The notes below the pieces were generated by a model, which had not been told where the DNA came from, searched no databases, and was given only the letters and a program-made list of their open reading frames with translations. A DNA stretch of 64,000 nt from a bacterium (GTDB taxonomy: Bacteria; CSSED10-310; JAFGSJ01): assembly GCA_016934675.1 (NCBI GenBank), contig JAFGSJ010000108.1, positions 1 to 64,000 of the forward strand. The letters are read 5' to 3'. A program made the position numbers and the translations under genes. The first letter of the stretch is position 1. Each line of letters begins with the position of its first letter. Positions 35,194-43,881 of this stretch are shown in pieces.

Positions 35194-36534
35194 GTGGCCA
35201 CCCAATCCAAAAACGGTGAAATCAGTCCGAAACAGCTTGTTACACTTCAGGAAACCATTCGTAAAGACCCCTCGTTGAGGATAGCCATCAATGCCGTGAC
35301 GCGGGGCAACCTGCAGGAGATCGCCCTGAACCGGGACGTCTTGAATAATGTCAATTTCTCGTTCTCACATGAAGTCGAGAACAAGGCCGGTGTAACGGAC
35401 CAGAAAAGAAGCGGGACCTGCTGGATGTATGCCGAACTGAACTGGTTGCGGACCTTGATCCAGGATAAGTTCAACATCGAAGCGTTCGAGTTTTCTCACA
35501 ATTATATCATGCTCTATGATAAGCTCGAAAAAGCCAACTACTTCCTGGAAAAAATGATCGAACTTCGCAGCAAGGACCTTGATGATCGCCGGGTCAATTT
35601 CCTGCTGAAGCGCCCCCTGCCCGACGGCGGTGAGTGGCACATGCTCTTCAATATCATCGATAAATACGGTTTCGTGCCCCGCGAAGTCATGCCCGATACC
35701 TGGAACCGCGAAAACTCCCGGTTCGTCAATGAACGCTTGGGTTATAAACTCAGAGAATTCGCCGCTGAAATCAGGAAAATGCATCAAAAGCGTAAATCGG
35801 ATGCCGAGATCAGAGCTGCCAAAACGGCCATGATCGGTACGATCTATAAAATGCTCGTTGTTTTCCTGGGCATGCCGCCCAAGACCTTCGACTGGAGTTA
35901 CCGAGACAAGGATAAAAAATATCACCAGGAAATCGGGACCACACCACTCAAATTCTATAAAAAATATCTCAACCTTGATTGTTCGAAGGTGGTGACACTG
36001 GCCAGTTGCCCCTCGGGAACTACGCCTTTCAACAAAACCTACAGCCTGGAGTATTTCCAGAACATGGTCGGCGGCCGGGAATGGGTCTGGCTGAACCTGC
36101 CCGTCAACGAACTGAAAAAAATCGCCATCAAAATGCTGAAAAAAGGCGAAGCAGTCCTGTTCGGCTGCGATGTGGTCCAGGACAGTCATTCCAAGGACGG
36201 TATCCTGTTCCACGATCTCTACGATTATCACCTGGTCTTTCAGACCGATTTTTCCATGACCAAAAAGGAACGACTCGATTTTGGCCAATCCACGCTGACC
36301 CACTCGATGGTCCTGTCCGGCGTGGACCTGGTCAACGGCAAACCCGTGAAATGGAAAATCGAAAATTCCTGGGGTAACGAGGTCGGGAAAAAAGGCTATT
36401 TCATCATGTCTGACCAGTGGTTCGACGAACACGTCCTCAATATCGTCTTCCCCGACAAGTACCTCTCCGCGGACCAGAAAAAAATGCTCAAACAAAAACC
36501 GGTCCTGCTGCCACCCTGGCACTCGATGGCCTAA
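35194..36534 (+). CDS. pepC: C1-family aminopeptidase (PepC / bleomycin hydrolase type)
   Basis: A 446-residue papain-fold cysteine aminopeptidase. The catalytic residues are C76 in RSGTCWMYAELNW, H370 in LTHSMVLSGVDL and N391 in IENSWGN. The glutamine of the oxyanion hole is Q70 in the segment before the Cys. Length agrees with PepC and bleomycin hydrolase, which form cytosolic hexamers that trim peptides from the N-terminus. No signal peptide. The start codon is GTG (35194), with AAGGAG upstream. It lies alone between a divergent lipoprotein gene and a downstream lipoprotein gene. Confidence 0.9.
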   Translation: MATQSKNGEISPKQLVTLQETIRKDPSLRIAINAVTRGNLQEIALNRDVLNNVNFSFSHEVENKAGVTDQKRSGTCWMYAELNWLRTLIQDKFNIEAFEFSHNYIMLYDKLEKANYFLEKMIELRSKDLDDRRVNFLLKRPLPDGGEWHMLFNIIDKYGFVPREVMPDTWNRENSRFVNERLGYKLREFAAEIRKMHQKRKSDAEIRAAKTAMIGTIYKMLVVFLGMPPKTFDWSYRDKDKKYHQEIGTTPLKFYKKYLNLDCSKVVTLASCPSGTTPFNKTYSLEYFQNMVGGREWVWLNLPVNELKKIAIKMLKKGEAVLFGCDVVQDSHSKDGILFHDLYDYHLVFQTDFSMTKKERLDFGQSTLTHSMVLSGVDLVNGKPVKWKIENSWGNEVGKKGYFIMSDQWFDEHVLNIVFPDKYLSADQKKMLKQKPVLLPPWHSMA

Positions 36535-36587
36535 GCCAGATTAGCTGCATCGGAATTTTATACTTGTCCGTTGAAAAAGAATTGCCA

Positions 36588-36626
36588 CAGATAACGCAGA
36601 TTATTTTCGTATATCTGCGTTATCTG
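36588..36626. repeat. Palindromic element with perfect 14-bp arms
   Basis: CAGATAACGCAGAT (36588-36601) and its exact reverse complement ATCTGCGTTATCTG (36613-36626) flank an 11-base loop. The flanking GCCA and the repeated CAGAT/GCAGAT pattern match the style of dispersed palindromes seen between genes of many bacteria (variants of CACAGATTACGCAGATT). No T-run follows, so it is not a standard terminator. It lies in the 238-bp gap between pepC and the next gene. Confidence 0.75.
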
Positions 36627-36772
36627 CGAAAGCTGCGGTTAAGTCTGGTAACTCCCCAAAATCGATCCCTCATCAGTCAAATATATCAGTTGATCTCATT
36701 GATTATTATTGTGGACTTTTATATACTTGTTCCTACCTGGGAAAAGACCGTAACTTCGAAAAAGGAGGTATT

Positions 36773-38476
36773 ATGTCAATAAAATTAGGTCATATGCCGA
36801 AAATAGTAATGTTCACCCTGGTCATCCTCATCTGTTTTGTCTCAGCGAGTCTGATGATTTTCGGATGCAGCGATGATGACGATGATGATAACCAAATTCC
36901 ACCGGTTGACTTTGTGGTGGACCCGGGCTCGCGTGCCGAAGTCTGGTATAACTATCTCACCGAATCCGATCCCGACCAATTCCATAAATACGGCCTTTAT
37001 GCGAACAGGCTCATAGCTGTCACTCATCCCGAGGTCTATCTCGAGGGTGATGAATTGTTCATTCACAATGTCGAGGGTCGGGAACTACAGCCGATCTATG
37101 ATGATGCCTATTTTCATATTTTTCACTTCGCTAATATCGATCTTACCAAGATGGAAACGATCACTACCCCGGAATTTTACACTCTGATTCCCGAACTGTT
37201 CAGTTATCTGGACCGGCGTTGTATGGCTGCTAAATCGACCATATTTACATGTCGAGAAAACAATTATTTTCCAAAGGCTCAGACCCAAATCAAGGAGATC
37301 GAAAAAGGCGTGCTCTATTTCTGCAGGATACGACTGACTGAACCGGGTGCGGCGGTCTATCTTCTCTATGGCGCAGACGAAAGCTGTTATGTCTGGCATA
37401 ATGACACGCTCTATGCCATGACGGATGACACTGTTGTCAGTCCTGATCGGGTCGCATCCAAGCAAATAGCCCTGATTTTCAACGAAAAATCGGTCTGGTA
37501 TCCGCTTATGGAGCGGGATGATACCGGCAGCGATCAAATGCTGGCCACGCTCGTGGATCGCTTCGGTGACAGCCAACTCCCACAACTCACCCAGATCGAA
37601 GAATATCTGCTCGACTTGCTCAAACAGAAATCGAAGCTCGATAATAAACAGGAACGGACCCTGGCGGCGCTTTTAGCCGGCAAATGCAATTACTCGTATG
37701 GGGTCAGAAAAGAAGATGCCAATTGGATCGAGGGTATGGATGAAATCTGGCGTTCAGTCGTCCCGGCCCTGAAACAGGACGATCTGATCTCCATGCTCGG
37801 TTGGTACAACTACGGCTCGATCGATGCCATCCTGACCAAAGAGATCATTATCGAGAGTAATGTGTTGAGTCCCTTTACTTATCTTCTTGGATCCCATCTC
37901 CCCGAGGACTATGATCAGGATGACCTCGACTATCTAACTGCATTGTATTACTACTACGGTTTTTACTGGGGTCTGAACTGGGAACTCGGTATCGATACTT
38001 ACAACATTGACGAGTCGTACTGGTGTCAGGGAGGCGCTTGTGATGTTTCTGCGATGAATATACTTTCAATCCTGAATCTAAAGGGCGTGGATAGCTATTT
38101 ATATATGGGCTATCGAGGTTGGATGCAGTACGCTCATACACTGGTCTATCTGCCTAAAACCCGCTCATTTTTCAGTAATGGCTTCCATGCTGATTATTAT
38201 AACTCGGTCTTTACCGGACCCGAATTCCCCAACGCATTATTCTACCTGCACCACAACAACGATTGGTCGGCCGTTATCCTCGAATCGTATTACGGTAATG
38301 TTGAACCGGTTGAAACAGCGGAGTGGCTCGATTGTCTGCACAGCCAATTCAATGATCCTATTTATGGGAATTCGAGACAGAACGGCGAATCCGTGGATGT
38401 CGATCCCACAGAATTTCTGAATGCGCTCAGGTCCCAACCTTACAACGATGCCGCTGTTTTATTGACGCTGCCCTAG
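36773..38476 (+). CDS. Lipoprotein with a transglutaminase-like Cys/His pair
   Basis: A 567-residue lipoprotein. Its signal peptide ends in the lipobox MIFGC, with C32 followed by a run of six aspartates, a typical surface-lipoprotein linker. Most of the chain is unfamiliar. Near the C-terminus, GGAC423DVSAMNILSILNLKGV and YAH455TLVYLP have the spacing and flanking helix/strand of the transglutaminase-like cysteine and histidine; the third residue is unclear (N or D near 470). AAGGAGG precedes ATG 36773. It could be a cysteine protease or transglutaminase-fold protein on the cell surface. No neighbour suggests a substrate. Confidence 0.7.
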   Translation: MSIKLGHMPKIVMFTLVILICFVSASLMIFGCSDDDDDDNQIPPVDFVVDPGSRAEVWYNYLTESDPDQFHKYGLYANRLIAVTHPEVYLEGDELFIHNVEGRELQPIYDDAYFHIFHFANIDLTKMETITTPEFYTLIPELFSYLDRRCMAAKSTIFTCRENNYFPKAQTQIKEIEKGVLYFCRIRLTEPGAAVYLLYGADESCYVWHNDTLYAMTDDTVVSPDRVASKQIALIFNEKSVWYPLMERDDTGSDQMLATLVDRFGDSQLPQLTQIEEYLLDLLKQKSKLDNKQERTLAALLAGKCNYSYGVRKEDANWIEGMDEIWRSVVPALKQDDLISMLGWYNYGSIDAILTKEIIIESNVLSPFTYLLGSHLPEDYDQDDLDYLTALYYYYGFYWGLNWELGIDTYNIDESYWCQGGACDVSAMNILSILNLKGVDSYLYMGYRGWMQYAHTLVYLPKTRSFFSNGFHADYYNSVFTGPEFPNALFYLHHNNDWSAVILESYYGNVEPVETAEWLDCLHSQFNDPIYGNSRQNGESVDVDPTEFLNALRSQPYNDAAVLLTLP

Positions 38477-38519
38477 AAGTCATCACCGGCCCAAACCTGC
38501 CCGGAAGAGGCGGAACCGA

Positions 38520-39224
38520 TCAGCGATTCTGCTCGTCTTTCAGACGGACCGCCTCGAAAAGCAGGTGCATGGTCGAGTCCCGAATGGTCTTGTTTGAGGT
38601 CGTTTCTCCGATCACAAACTCGAATTGACCCGCTGTCATCTGTAGAATGGTATATGCGGCTTCGGTCCCGATCTGTGCATTAATCCTGGCGTCGATGATG
38701 TTTCCGTCCTGAAAATAGAGTTGGGCCGGGCCCTTTACGACCTGATTCGATTGAATAGTCAGTAGGCCTGTTTTCTGCGATTGATTGATGATCTGGACGA
38801 TTTCGTCGATGGTCAAAGAGGATAGGTCCCCGAAAAAACCGGTCTGAGACGGACTTTCCATCTTCTCGATCATGACCTTGCGCATCATTTCGTGCTTTGA
38901 GATACGCTGGACCTGAAACTCGTACGGACCGATTTTGATCCGATCGCCGTGTTCAATCGTGGCACTGCTTACTCTTTTTCCGTTAAGATAAGTCCCGTTC
39001 CGGCTCTTGAAATCGGTCAGCACAAACCCGTCTTTTTCCCAGACGATGAGAGCGTGTTTTCGGGAAATTCGCTTGTCATCAAGATTCAAATCGTTCTCTT
39101 TACCCCGGCCCAGGCTGATCGGACGACCCTGTTCAAGTCTACAGGTCAGGATCGTCGAGCCAACCTTTGTATTAGTGGCTATTGACATGAGATATACGTT
39201 TATTTCATCATTCCCCGAAACCAT
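38520..39224 (-). CDS. FHA domain - DUF4388 fusion protein
   Basis: A 234-residue protein. Residues about 25-100 are an FHA phosphothreonine-binding domain with the conserved GR, S-R-K-H and N-G residues (ISLGRGKENDLN, RISRKHALI, SRNGTYLNGKRV). Residues about 125-225 are DUF4388 (PATAN-like), opening FFGDLSSLTIDEIVQIINQS with QKTGLLTI and the following sheet. Such fusions are frequent in gliding or predatory bacteria and are tied to signalling through Ser/Thr kinases, which are not present nearby. AGGAG four bases before ATG 39224 supports this start. It has its own promoter and diverges from the ligase-like gene. Confidence 0.88.
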   Translation of the reverse strand: MVSGNDEINVYLMSIATNTKVGSTILTCRLEQGRPISLGRGKENDLNLDDKRISRKHALIVWEKDGFVLTDFKSRNGTYLNGKRVSSATIEHGDRIKIGPYEFQVQRISKHEMMRKVMIEKMESPSQTGFFGDLSSLTIDEIVQIINQSQKTGLLTIQSNQVVKGPAQLYFQDGNIIDARINAQIGTEAAYTILQMTAGQFEFVIGETTSNKTIRDSTMHLLFEAVRLKDEQNR

Positions 39225-39270
39225 ACGACTCCTATTGCCTCAATTACGTGATTGGATGCGTAATGAAGCC

Positions 39271-39299
39271 ATGATAGCATCAATCCCCATCTCGGTCAA
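39271..39299 (-). promoter_or_regulatory. Promoter of the FHA-DUF4388 gene
   Basis: On the minus strand: TTGACC (39299-39294), 17 bases, TATCAT (39276-39271), about 45 bp upstream of ATG 39224. Confidence 0.55.
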
Positions 39300-39446
39300 G
39301 TACAACCTGCGCTCACAATCCATCACGGAGAAAGGGAAACATTGCCGAACAGGACGAGTTCGGTTATAATGAGCTGTGCTATCCGAACAGTAAATGTGAG
39401 GAAAAACCTGATGTTTCGCATTCCTTTTTGTGCCGGAGGACGATTG

Positions 39447-41189
39447 ATGCGAATTTCTTTGATTTTAATTGTAGCCCTGTTACCGGTCATGGCGGGCTTG
39501 AGCTGTCTCGATGCCTACTCTTCAATCACTGTCTTGACATGTGCTCAAATGGTTGTGGTCGTCCTGTTCGCTTTCATTACCTGGCAGTCACCTCGACTGG
39601 GGGCCTCTCTTTTTCTGGCACTCGGTATTCTACTCGGATTTTCGGGCAGTTTTCATCGACTCTATGGCCTGTTACCTGTTTCGGCATGTTTCGTGCTCAT
39701 TTTATTGATGATACCGCTGCTAGCATCATCGGCTCGAGCCCAAGGGCGGAGACTGACCTGGTCATTAACTACTGGGTTGGTCCTGCTTTCAGGTGTGGCT
39801 GTTCCACTGATTTGGGCCGTTATCGGGTATGTCCGAGGCAATCGACCGTCATATATACTGGCTGATGCGGATGGCTGGCTCTTTTATCTCGTATACTTCT
39901 GCCTGGCGATCTGTGTCCCGAAAAAAACGGGGCAGGATCAGCTCCTGCGGGTCTGTATCTGGTCGGTAATCGGCTTGGCATTTTTGTTGTCGTCAGCAGG
40001 TATGCTGCTGTGGACCGGTTGGCTAGACCCGAAGATACTCTCCCATGTGCTCTATGATCTTCTTGGTCATGGTGGGCATATTGAAGTGTACGATGCTTCC
40101 CCCCCAAGGCTCTATACTGGTAGTGGGACCCTGATTGTTCTTGGCTTCGGATATTGCCTGGCCCGGCTCCTGACAGGTCGGTCCGAACGGACATCGCTCT
40201 GGTTGATCGCTCTGGTTGTGATCGTAACCGCCCTGTTTTTTTCCTGGACACGGAGTTATTGGTTAGCGACTGTCCTGTCTGTTCTCTTGCTTTTGCCCGG
40301 TATGAAACCGCGATCCCGTCAAAAATTACTGATCTATTCTCTCTCCATCACCTTCGTTCTTCTGTCTGGGATAGCTCTGATCAAACCCGGCTGGTTTCAG
40401 GCAATCCAGCGTAATTTCGCCCGGATGGTGACGGAAATTGCGTATTTCAGCCGAATCGAACATGTTTTTGCGGGATCTCGAGCGGACGGGGTCTTTGAAA
40501 GCCATGATGGTGGCTTGACCTGGTCCGTCCGTAGTCGGGGATTACCCAACTATGAAGTCCGGGCCTTGGATATGGATGCTCGTGACCACAAACGTCTGTT
40601 TGTCACGCTTGGGACTGATCTGGTTTACTTTTCCATCGATGGCGGCTTATCATGGTCAGCCCTTGAAACTGGCCGCGACTATGAACGCATGATCACAATG
40701 GCTGATGAATTCCGGAATAAGACCATTTTTATCGGAGAACTCGAAGGACGGCTCCATAAAACGCATGGCCGTTCGATCAGTTTGAAAATCAAGCAGGCCC
40801 GGGCATTGCTCCGATATGGTCTCAGCAAACCATGGCTGGGTCATGGCCTGGGGGCCACGTTGCCTGGTGGAATGACCTATAGGGCCGTCAACCAAGGGCG
40901 TCCCCACATATTCGAGGCCGGTTATGCCGAGCTGTTTATGAAACTCGGTCTGCTGGGGAGCTTAGTCTGGTCCCTGTTGATCATCCGCCTGCTGGTCTCT
41001 TTCGCACACATCGTCGTTTTTGCCACTACAGACCCGCGATCCATGCCTGCTCGTGCTCTACTGATTTCATTGCCCGGTCTGTTGATCATTTATGGGACAA
41101 ATCCATATCTCTTCTCACCCTATGGCATTCTCCCTCTTGTGCTCCTTGCTTTCTATTCGGATCGTTGGGAAAAGCAGTCCGAAAACTGA
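39447..41189 (+). CDS. O-antigen-ligase-like membrane protein with inserted Asp-box repeats
   Basis: A 580-residue polytopic protein. Ten or more membrane helices cover residues 1-315 and 495-575, in the layout of WaaL/Wzy-type O-antigen ligases and polymerases. The block KPWLGHGLGATLPGG near residue 461 and the following GLLGSLVWSL helix are ligase-like. Between them, residues about 338-440 contain two Asp-box (BNR/sialidase-type) turns, SHDGGLTW at 352-359 and SIDGGLSW at 396-403, with FAGSRADGVFE and LFVTLGTDLVYF as blade strands. This is a propeller fragment placed in the large periplasmic loop. ATG 39447 follows GGAGGA; ATGs at 39342 and 39411 lack such a site and precede the first helix. 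Confidence 0.78.
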   Translation: MRISLILIVALLPVMAGLSCLDAYSSITVLTCAQMVVVVLFAFITWQSPRLGASLFLALGILLGFSGSFHRLYGLLPVSACFVLILLMIPLLASSARAQGRRLTWSLTTGLVLLSGVAVPLIWAVIGYVRGNRPSYILADADGWLFYLVYFCLAICVPKKTGQDQLLRVCIWSVIGLAFLLSSAGMLLWTGWLDPKILSHVLYDLLGHGGHIEVYDASPPRLYTGSGTLIVLGFGYCLARLLTGRSERTSLWLIALVVIVTALFFSWTRSYWLATVLSVLLLLPGMKPRSRQKLLIYSLSITFVLLSGIALIKPGWFQAIQRNFARMVTEIAYFSRIEHVFAGSRADGVFESHDGGLTWSVRSRGLPNYEVRALDMDARDHKRLFVTLGTDLVYFSIDGGLSWSALETGRDYERMITMADEFRNKTIFIGELEGRLHKTHGRSISLKIKQARALLRYGLSKPWLGHGLGATLPGGMTYRAVNQGRPHIFEAGYAELFMKLGLLGSLVWSLLIIRLLVSFAHIVVFATTDPRSMPARALLISLPGLLIIYGTNPYLFSPYGILPLVLLAFYSDRWEKQSEN

Positions 41190-41300
41190 CCCGGTCCGGG
41201 TTATGATTTGCCGATACGCAGCCAATGTAATATTTGAAGGCAACAGAGGTTGATATACATTTGTCTACTCTGATTTTTGATTATATACAATGAGGAAACG

Positions 41301-41870
41301 ATGCGGGCGTTTTACAATTTGTTATTGATGAGTCAGCCATTGCTCTTATTCGTCATCATAGGTATCGGTTATGTCGTGGGTAAGATCAAGATCAAGGGCT
41401 TTTCGTTAGGAATCGCAGGAGTGCTCTTTACCGGATTACTTTTCGGCATGTGGCGGGAGGGCGAGCAAAACCTCAAGATCGCCCAACAATTGTCTGAAGT
41501 TGGATTAATTCTATTCGTATATGTCATAGGCCTGTCCAGTGGACCTGGCTTCTTTAACTCGTTTCGTAAAAGCGGGTTTCGTTTCAACCTGGCGGTTCTG
41601 ATCAGTTTGAGTTGCAGCGCCGGGCTCGCCCTGATTTTGGGAACATGGCTGCACTTGTCGGTCGGTCTTATTGCCGGGGCCTTCTGTGGTGCGCTGACCA
41701 ACACACCGGCATTAGCCGCTGCCACTGAACTAATACAGAAAATACAACCGGCCCTGGTGTCTGATCCCACGGTTGGTTATTCTATGACCTATCCCTTTGG
41801 GGTCATCGGTGCGTTGATCACCTTTCAGTTATTTGCATATTTCAATTTCTTATATGGTTCACTCCCATAA
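41301..41870 (+). CDS. AspT/YidE-type transporter, N-terminal half only
   Basis: A 189-residue membrane protein matching one AspT/YidE/YbjL duplication domain: GIGYVVGKIKIKGFSLGIAG, LILFVYVIGLSSGPGFFNSF and GAFCGALTNTPALAAATE with DPTVGYSMTYPFGV near the end. Family members are normally about 550 residues, with two such domains and TrkA_C domains between them. Here translation stops after the first domain, and the ABC ATPase gene begins at once. GAGGAAAC precedes ATG 41301. It is either a truncated remnant or a natural half-size form. The full-length family exchanges aspartate/alanine or other anions. Confidence 0.7.
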   Translation: MRAFYNLLLMSQPLLLFVIIGIGYVVGKIKIKGFSLGIAGVLFTGLLFGMWREGEQNLKIAQQLSEVGLILFVYVIGLSSGPGFFNSFRKSGFRFNLAVLISLSCSAGLALILGTWLHLSVGLIAGAFCGALTNTPALAAATELIQKIQPALVSDPTVGYSMTYPFGVIGALITFQLFAYFNFLYGSLP

Positions 41871-41871
41871 C

Positions 41872-42729
41872 ATGCTCATGGTAGATAACAGCTCAGGACA
41901 CAATCTGGTTCAGCCCGTGGTCGAGGTCGTAGACCTTTCAAAGCATTATGTTCAACCACGGACCATTCTGCAGAGCCTTATGCCGGAAGCGAGACTGTCC
42001 AAGAAAGAAGCGCTCAGGGGCATCTCGTTCAAACTCGAGCGGGGCCGGAGCCTCGGCATTGTCGGGAAAAATGGTTCCGGAAAGACGACCCTGCTGAAAG
42101 TGATCGCCACCCTTTTGTTCCCGACGGCCGGTTCGGTCAGGGTCCTCGGCCTTGACTCGATCAGGGACCAGGAAGCGATCAGGCAGCACATAAGTTATGT
42201 TCCCGCTGATGAGCGCAGCTTTTTCTGGCGATTATCCTGTCGTGAAAACCTCGTTTTTTTTGGGGTATTGTCTGGCTTATCCGCTACCGTAGTGCGGCAG
42301 CGGATCAAGGAACTGACCCCCCTGCTTCAGCTCGATCAGATGCTTGACCTTCGCTTCGACACTTTATCAAGTGGTCGTAAGCAATTACTCAGCCTGGCCC
42401 GCGGTCTGCTGAACAAACCGCGACTACTCATCGTGGACGAGCCGACCCGAAGTCTGGACCTCGAAACCACGGATAATGTCCACACGATTTTGAAGTCACT
42501 CCAGAGCCATGATGAATGTTCGCTGCTGGTCACCTCTCATCAACTTGATGATATCGAACATCTCTGTCAGGAGGTCATGTTGATCGATGCCGGACAGATG
42601 ATCGAACATTTCCGTCGCCAATCATCCGACGAAAGCATATCGGTCCGTATCCGGGAACGTTTCAGACAATTGGTTCATACTGAGGTTCCGGGGACCAGGC
42701 CCGGACCCGCGGAACGAGGTCAACCATGA
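41872..42729 (+). CDS. ABC transporter ATPase
   Basis: A 285-residue ABC ATPase. Walker A is in [20 protein letters not shown], the Q-loop region follows, LSSGRKQLLSLARGLLNKP is the signature, and LLIVDEPTRSLDLETTDN is Walker B. The domain matches ABC-2-type exporters (NodI/CcmA-like). ATG 41872 is one base after the AspT stop and suits coupled translation; ATG 41878 is an alternative and no good ribosome-binding site distinguishes them. The stop overlaps the permease start by 4 bp. Substrate not known; the PqqD-like gene downstream hints at a peptide. Confidence 0.88.
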   Translation: MLMVDNSSGHNLVQPVVEVVDLSKHYVQPRTILQSLMPEARLSKKEALRGISFKLERGRSLGIVGKNGSGKTTLLKVIATLLFPTAGSVRVLGLDSIRDQEAIRQHISYVPADERSFFWRLSCRENLVFFGVLSGLSATVVRQRIKELTPLLQLDQMLDLRFDTLSSGRKQLLSLARGLLNKPRLLIVDEPTRSLDLETTDNVHTILKSLQSHDECSLLVTSHQLDDIEHLCQEVMLIDAGQMIEHFRRQSSDESISVRIRERFRQLVHTEVPGTRPGPAERGQP

Positions 42730-43544
42730 ACAGACACCTGTTCCGCTATTTCTGGTATTTTGTCAGACGCGATTGGATGATCGAGACGAGTTATAAATTT
42801 TCCTTCGTCTTCCAGTTTGCCGGTATTTTCCTGCAAGTCATGCTCTTTTACTTTTTCGCGCTGTTCATCGGCGATGGGGCCGCTCGTTTTCTTCAGAGTT
42901 ACGGTGGCAATTACTTTGCTTTCGTGCTGATCGGTATTGCCTATCAGGGCTATTTTTCAGTGGCTCTGAGCGGTTTCTCGAGCAAACTCCGCCGCGATCA
43001 GATGCTGGGGACCTTGGAAATGATGCTCATGTCTCCCCTCTCCGGTCAGAGAATTCTGGCCCTCTCGGCATCCTATGACCTGGTCTTCACTTCGCTGCGC
43101 ATTTTTCTGTATTTATTGGTGGGCGGGCTTTTCTTCGGTCTGAGCTTCGGCGAAGCGAATAGTGTGACCTGTCTGGTCATTCTCGTCTTGACCGTCAGTT
43201 CCTTTTCCGGCCTGGGTATCCTGTCGGCTGCGTTTATCATGGTCATCAAAAAGGGCGATCCCGTGGTCTGGCTCTTCTCGATGTTGAATACTCTCTTTGG
43301 CGGGGTCTATTTTACCATCGAAGTTTTTCCGCCCATGCTGCAGAAACTCGCACTGTGTTTACCGATAACACATTCCCTGCACGCTTTTCGCAAGGGACTC
43401 ATGTTCGGGTCCAGCCTGGACGAACTATGGTTCGAGGTCATCTTTCTGTTGATTTTTAGCTTCGTGACCTTACCTCTCGGGCTGTGGGCCTTCAGTTTCG
43501 CCATCCGCCGGGCCAAACAAAGCGGCTCGCTCGGCCAACATTAA
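42726..43544 (+). CDS. ABC-2-type transporter permease
   Basis: A 272-residue permease with about six helices. The coupling-helix region is MLGTLEMMLMSPLSG, preceded by SGFSSKLRRDQ, and the C-terminal part LPITHSLHAFRKGLMFG is typical of ABC-2 exporters. It overlaps the ATPase stop (ATGA) and has GAGG upstream. With the ATPase it forms a half-size exporter of lipid, polysaccharide or peptide type. Confidence 0.88.
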   Translation: MNRHLFRYFWYFVRRDWMIETSYKFSFVFQFAGIFLQVMLFYFFALFIGDGAARFLQSYGGNYFAFVLIGIAYQGYFSVALSGFSSKLRRDQMLGTLEMMLMSPLSGQRILALSASYDLVFTSLRIFLYLLVGGLFFGLSFGEANSVTCLVILVLTVSSFSGLGILSAAFIMVIKKGDPVVWLFSMLNTLFGGVYFTIEVFPPMLQKLALCLPITHSLHAFRKGLMFGSSLDELWFEVIFLLIFSFVTLPLGLWAFSFAIRRAKQSGSLGQH

Positions 43545-43569
43545 TCAAACAAAGCAGTAAGGAGAACTA

Positions 43570-43836
43570 ATGAACGATCAGACATTCAAGGTCAGGGATA
43601 ACCTGAAAATCATTAAAACCGGCAATGAGGCTGTCATCTACAGTCAGGATGGCGAAAAAATCCATGTATTGAACCGTACCGCCTACTTCATCTGGGAACG
43701 GTTATCGCAGAATAAATCATTGACTGAGATTGAAAGGGATATGATCGAGACCTTCATGGTTGACGATCCGTCCAGGCTGACCCTGGATATTCAGAATACA
43801 ATCAGTAAATTACGTTCGCTCGACCTGCTCCTCTGA
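43570..43836 (+). CDS. PqqD-like RiPP recognition protein
   Basis: An 88-residue PqqD-family protein. The winged helix-turn-helix fold shows in VIYSQDGEKIHVLNRTAYFIWERL, followed by LTEIERDMIETFMVDD and SKLRSLDLLL. PqqD domains bind the leader of ribosomally made peptides and hand it to a radical SAM enzyme. AAGGAG precedes ATG 43570, 25 bp after the permease gene, so the ABC transporter and this protein probably share an operon. No radical SAM gene or obvious precursor peptide adjoins; two radical SAM genes lie 18 kb away. Confidence 0.88.
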   Translation: MNDQTFKVRDNLKIIKTGNEAVIYSQDGEKIHVLNRTAYFIWERLSQNKSLTEIERDMIETFMVDDPSRLTLDIQNTISKLRSLDLLL

Positions 43837-43881
43837 CACCCGCGATCTCTGTCTGGCTCGACTCGACCGCCCCGATCTGTT

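Noticed and set aside
35365-36522. A 385-codon open frame on the minus strand antisense to the PepC-type gene
   Set aside because: The plus-strand protein has the full C1 peptidase triad; the antisense frame is rich in odd F/D/H runs with no start context or domain. It is a shadow of codon bias.
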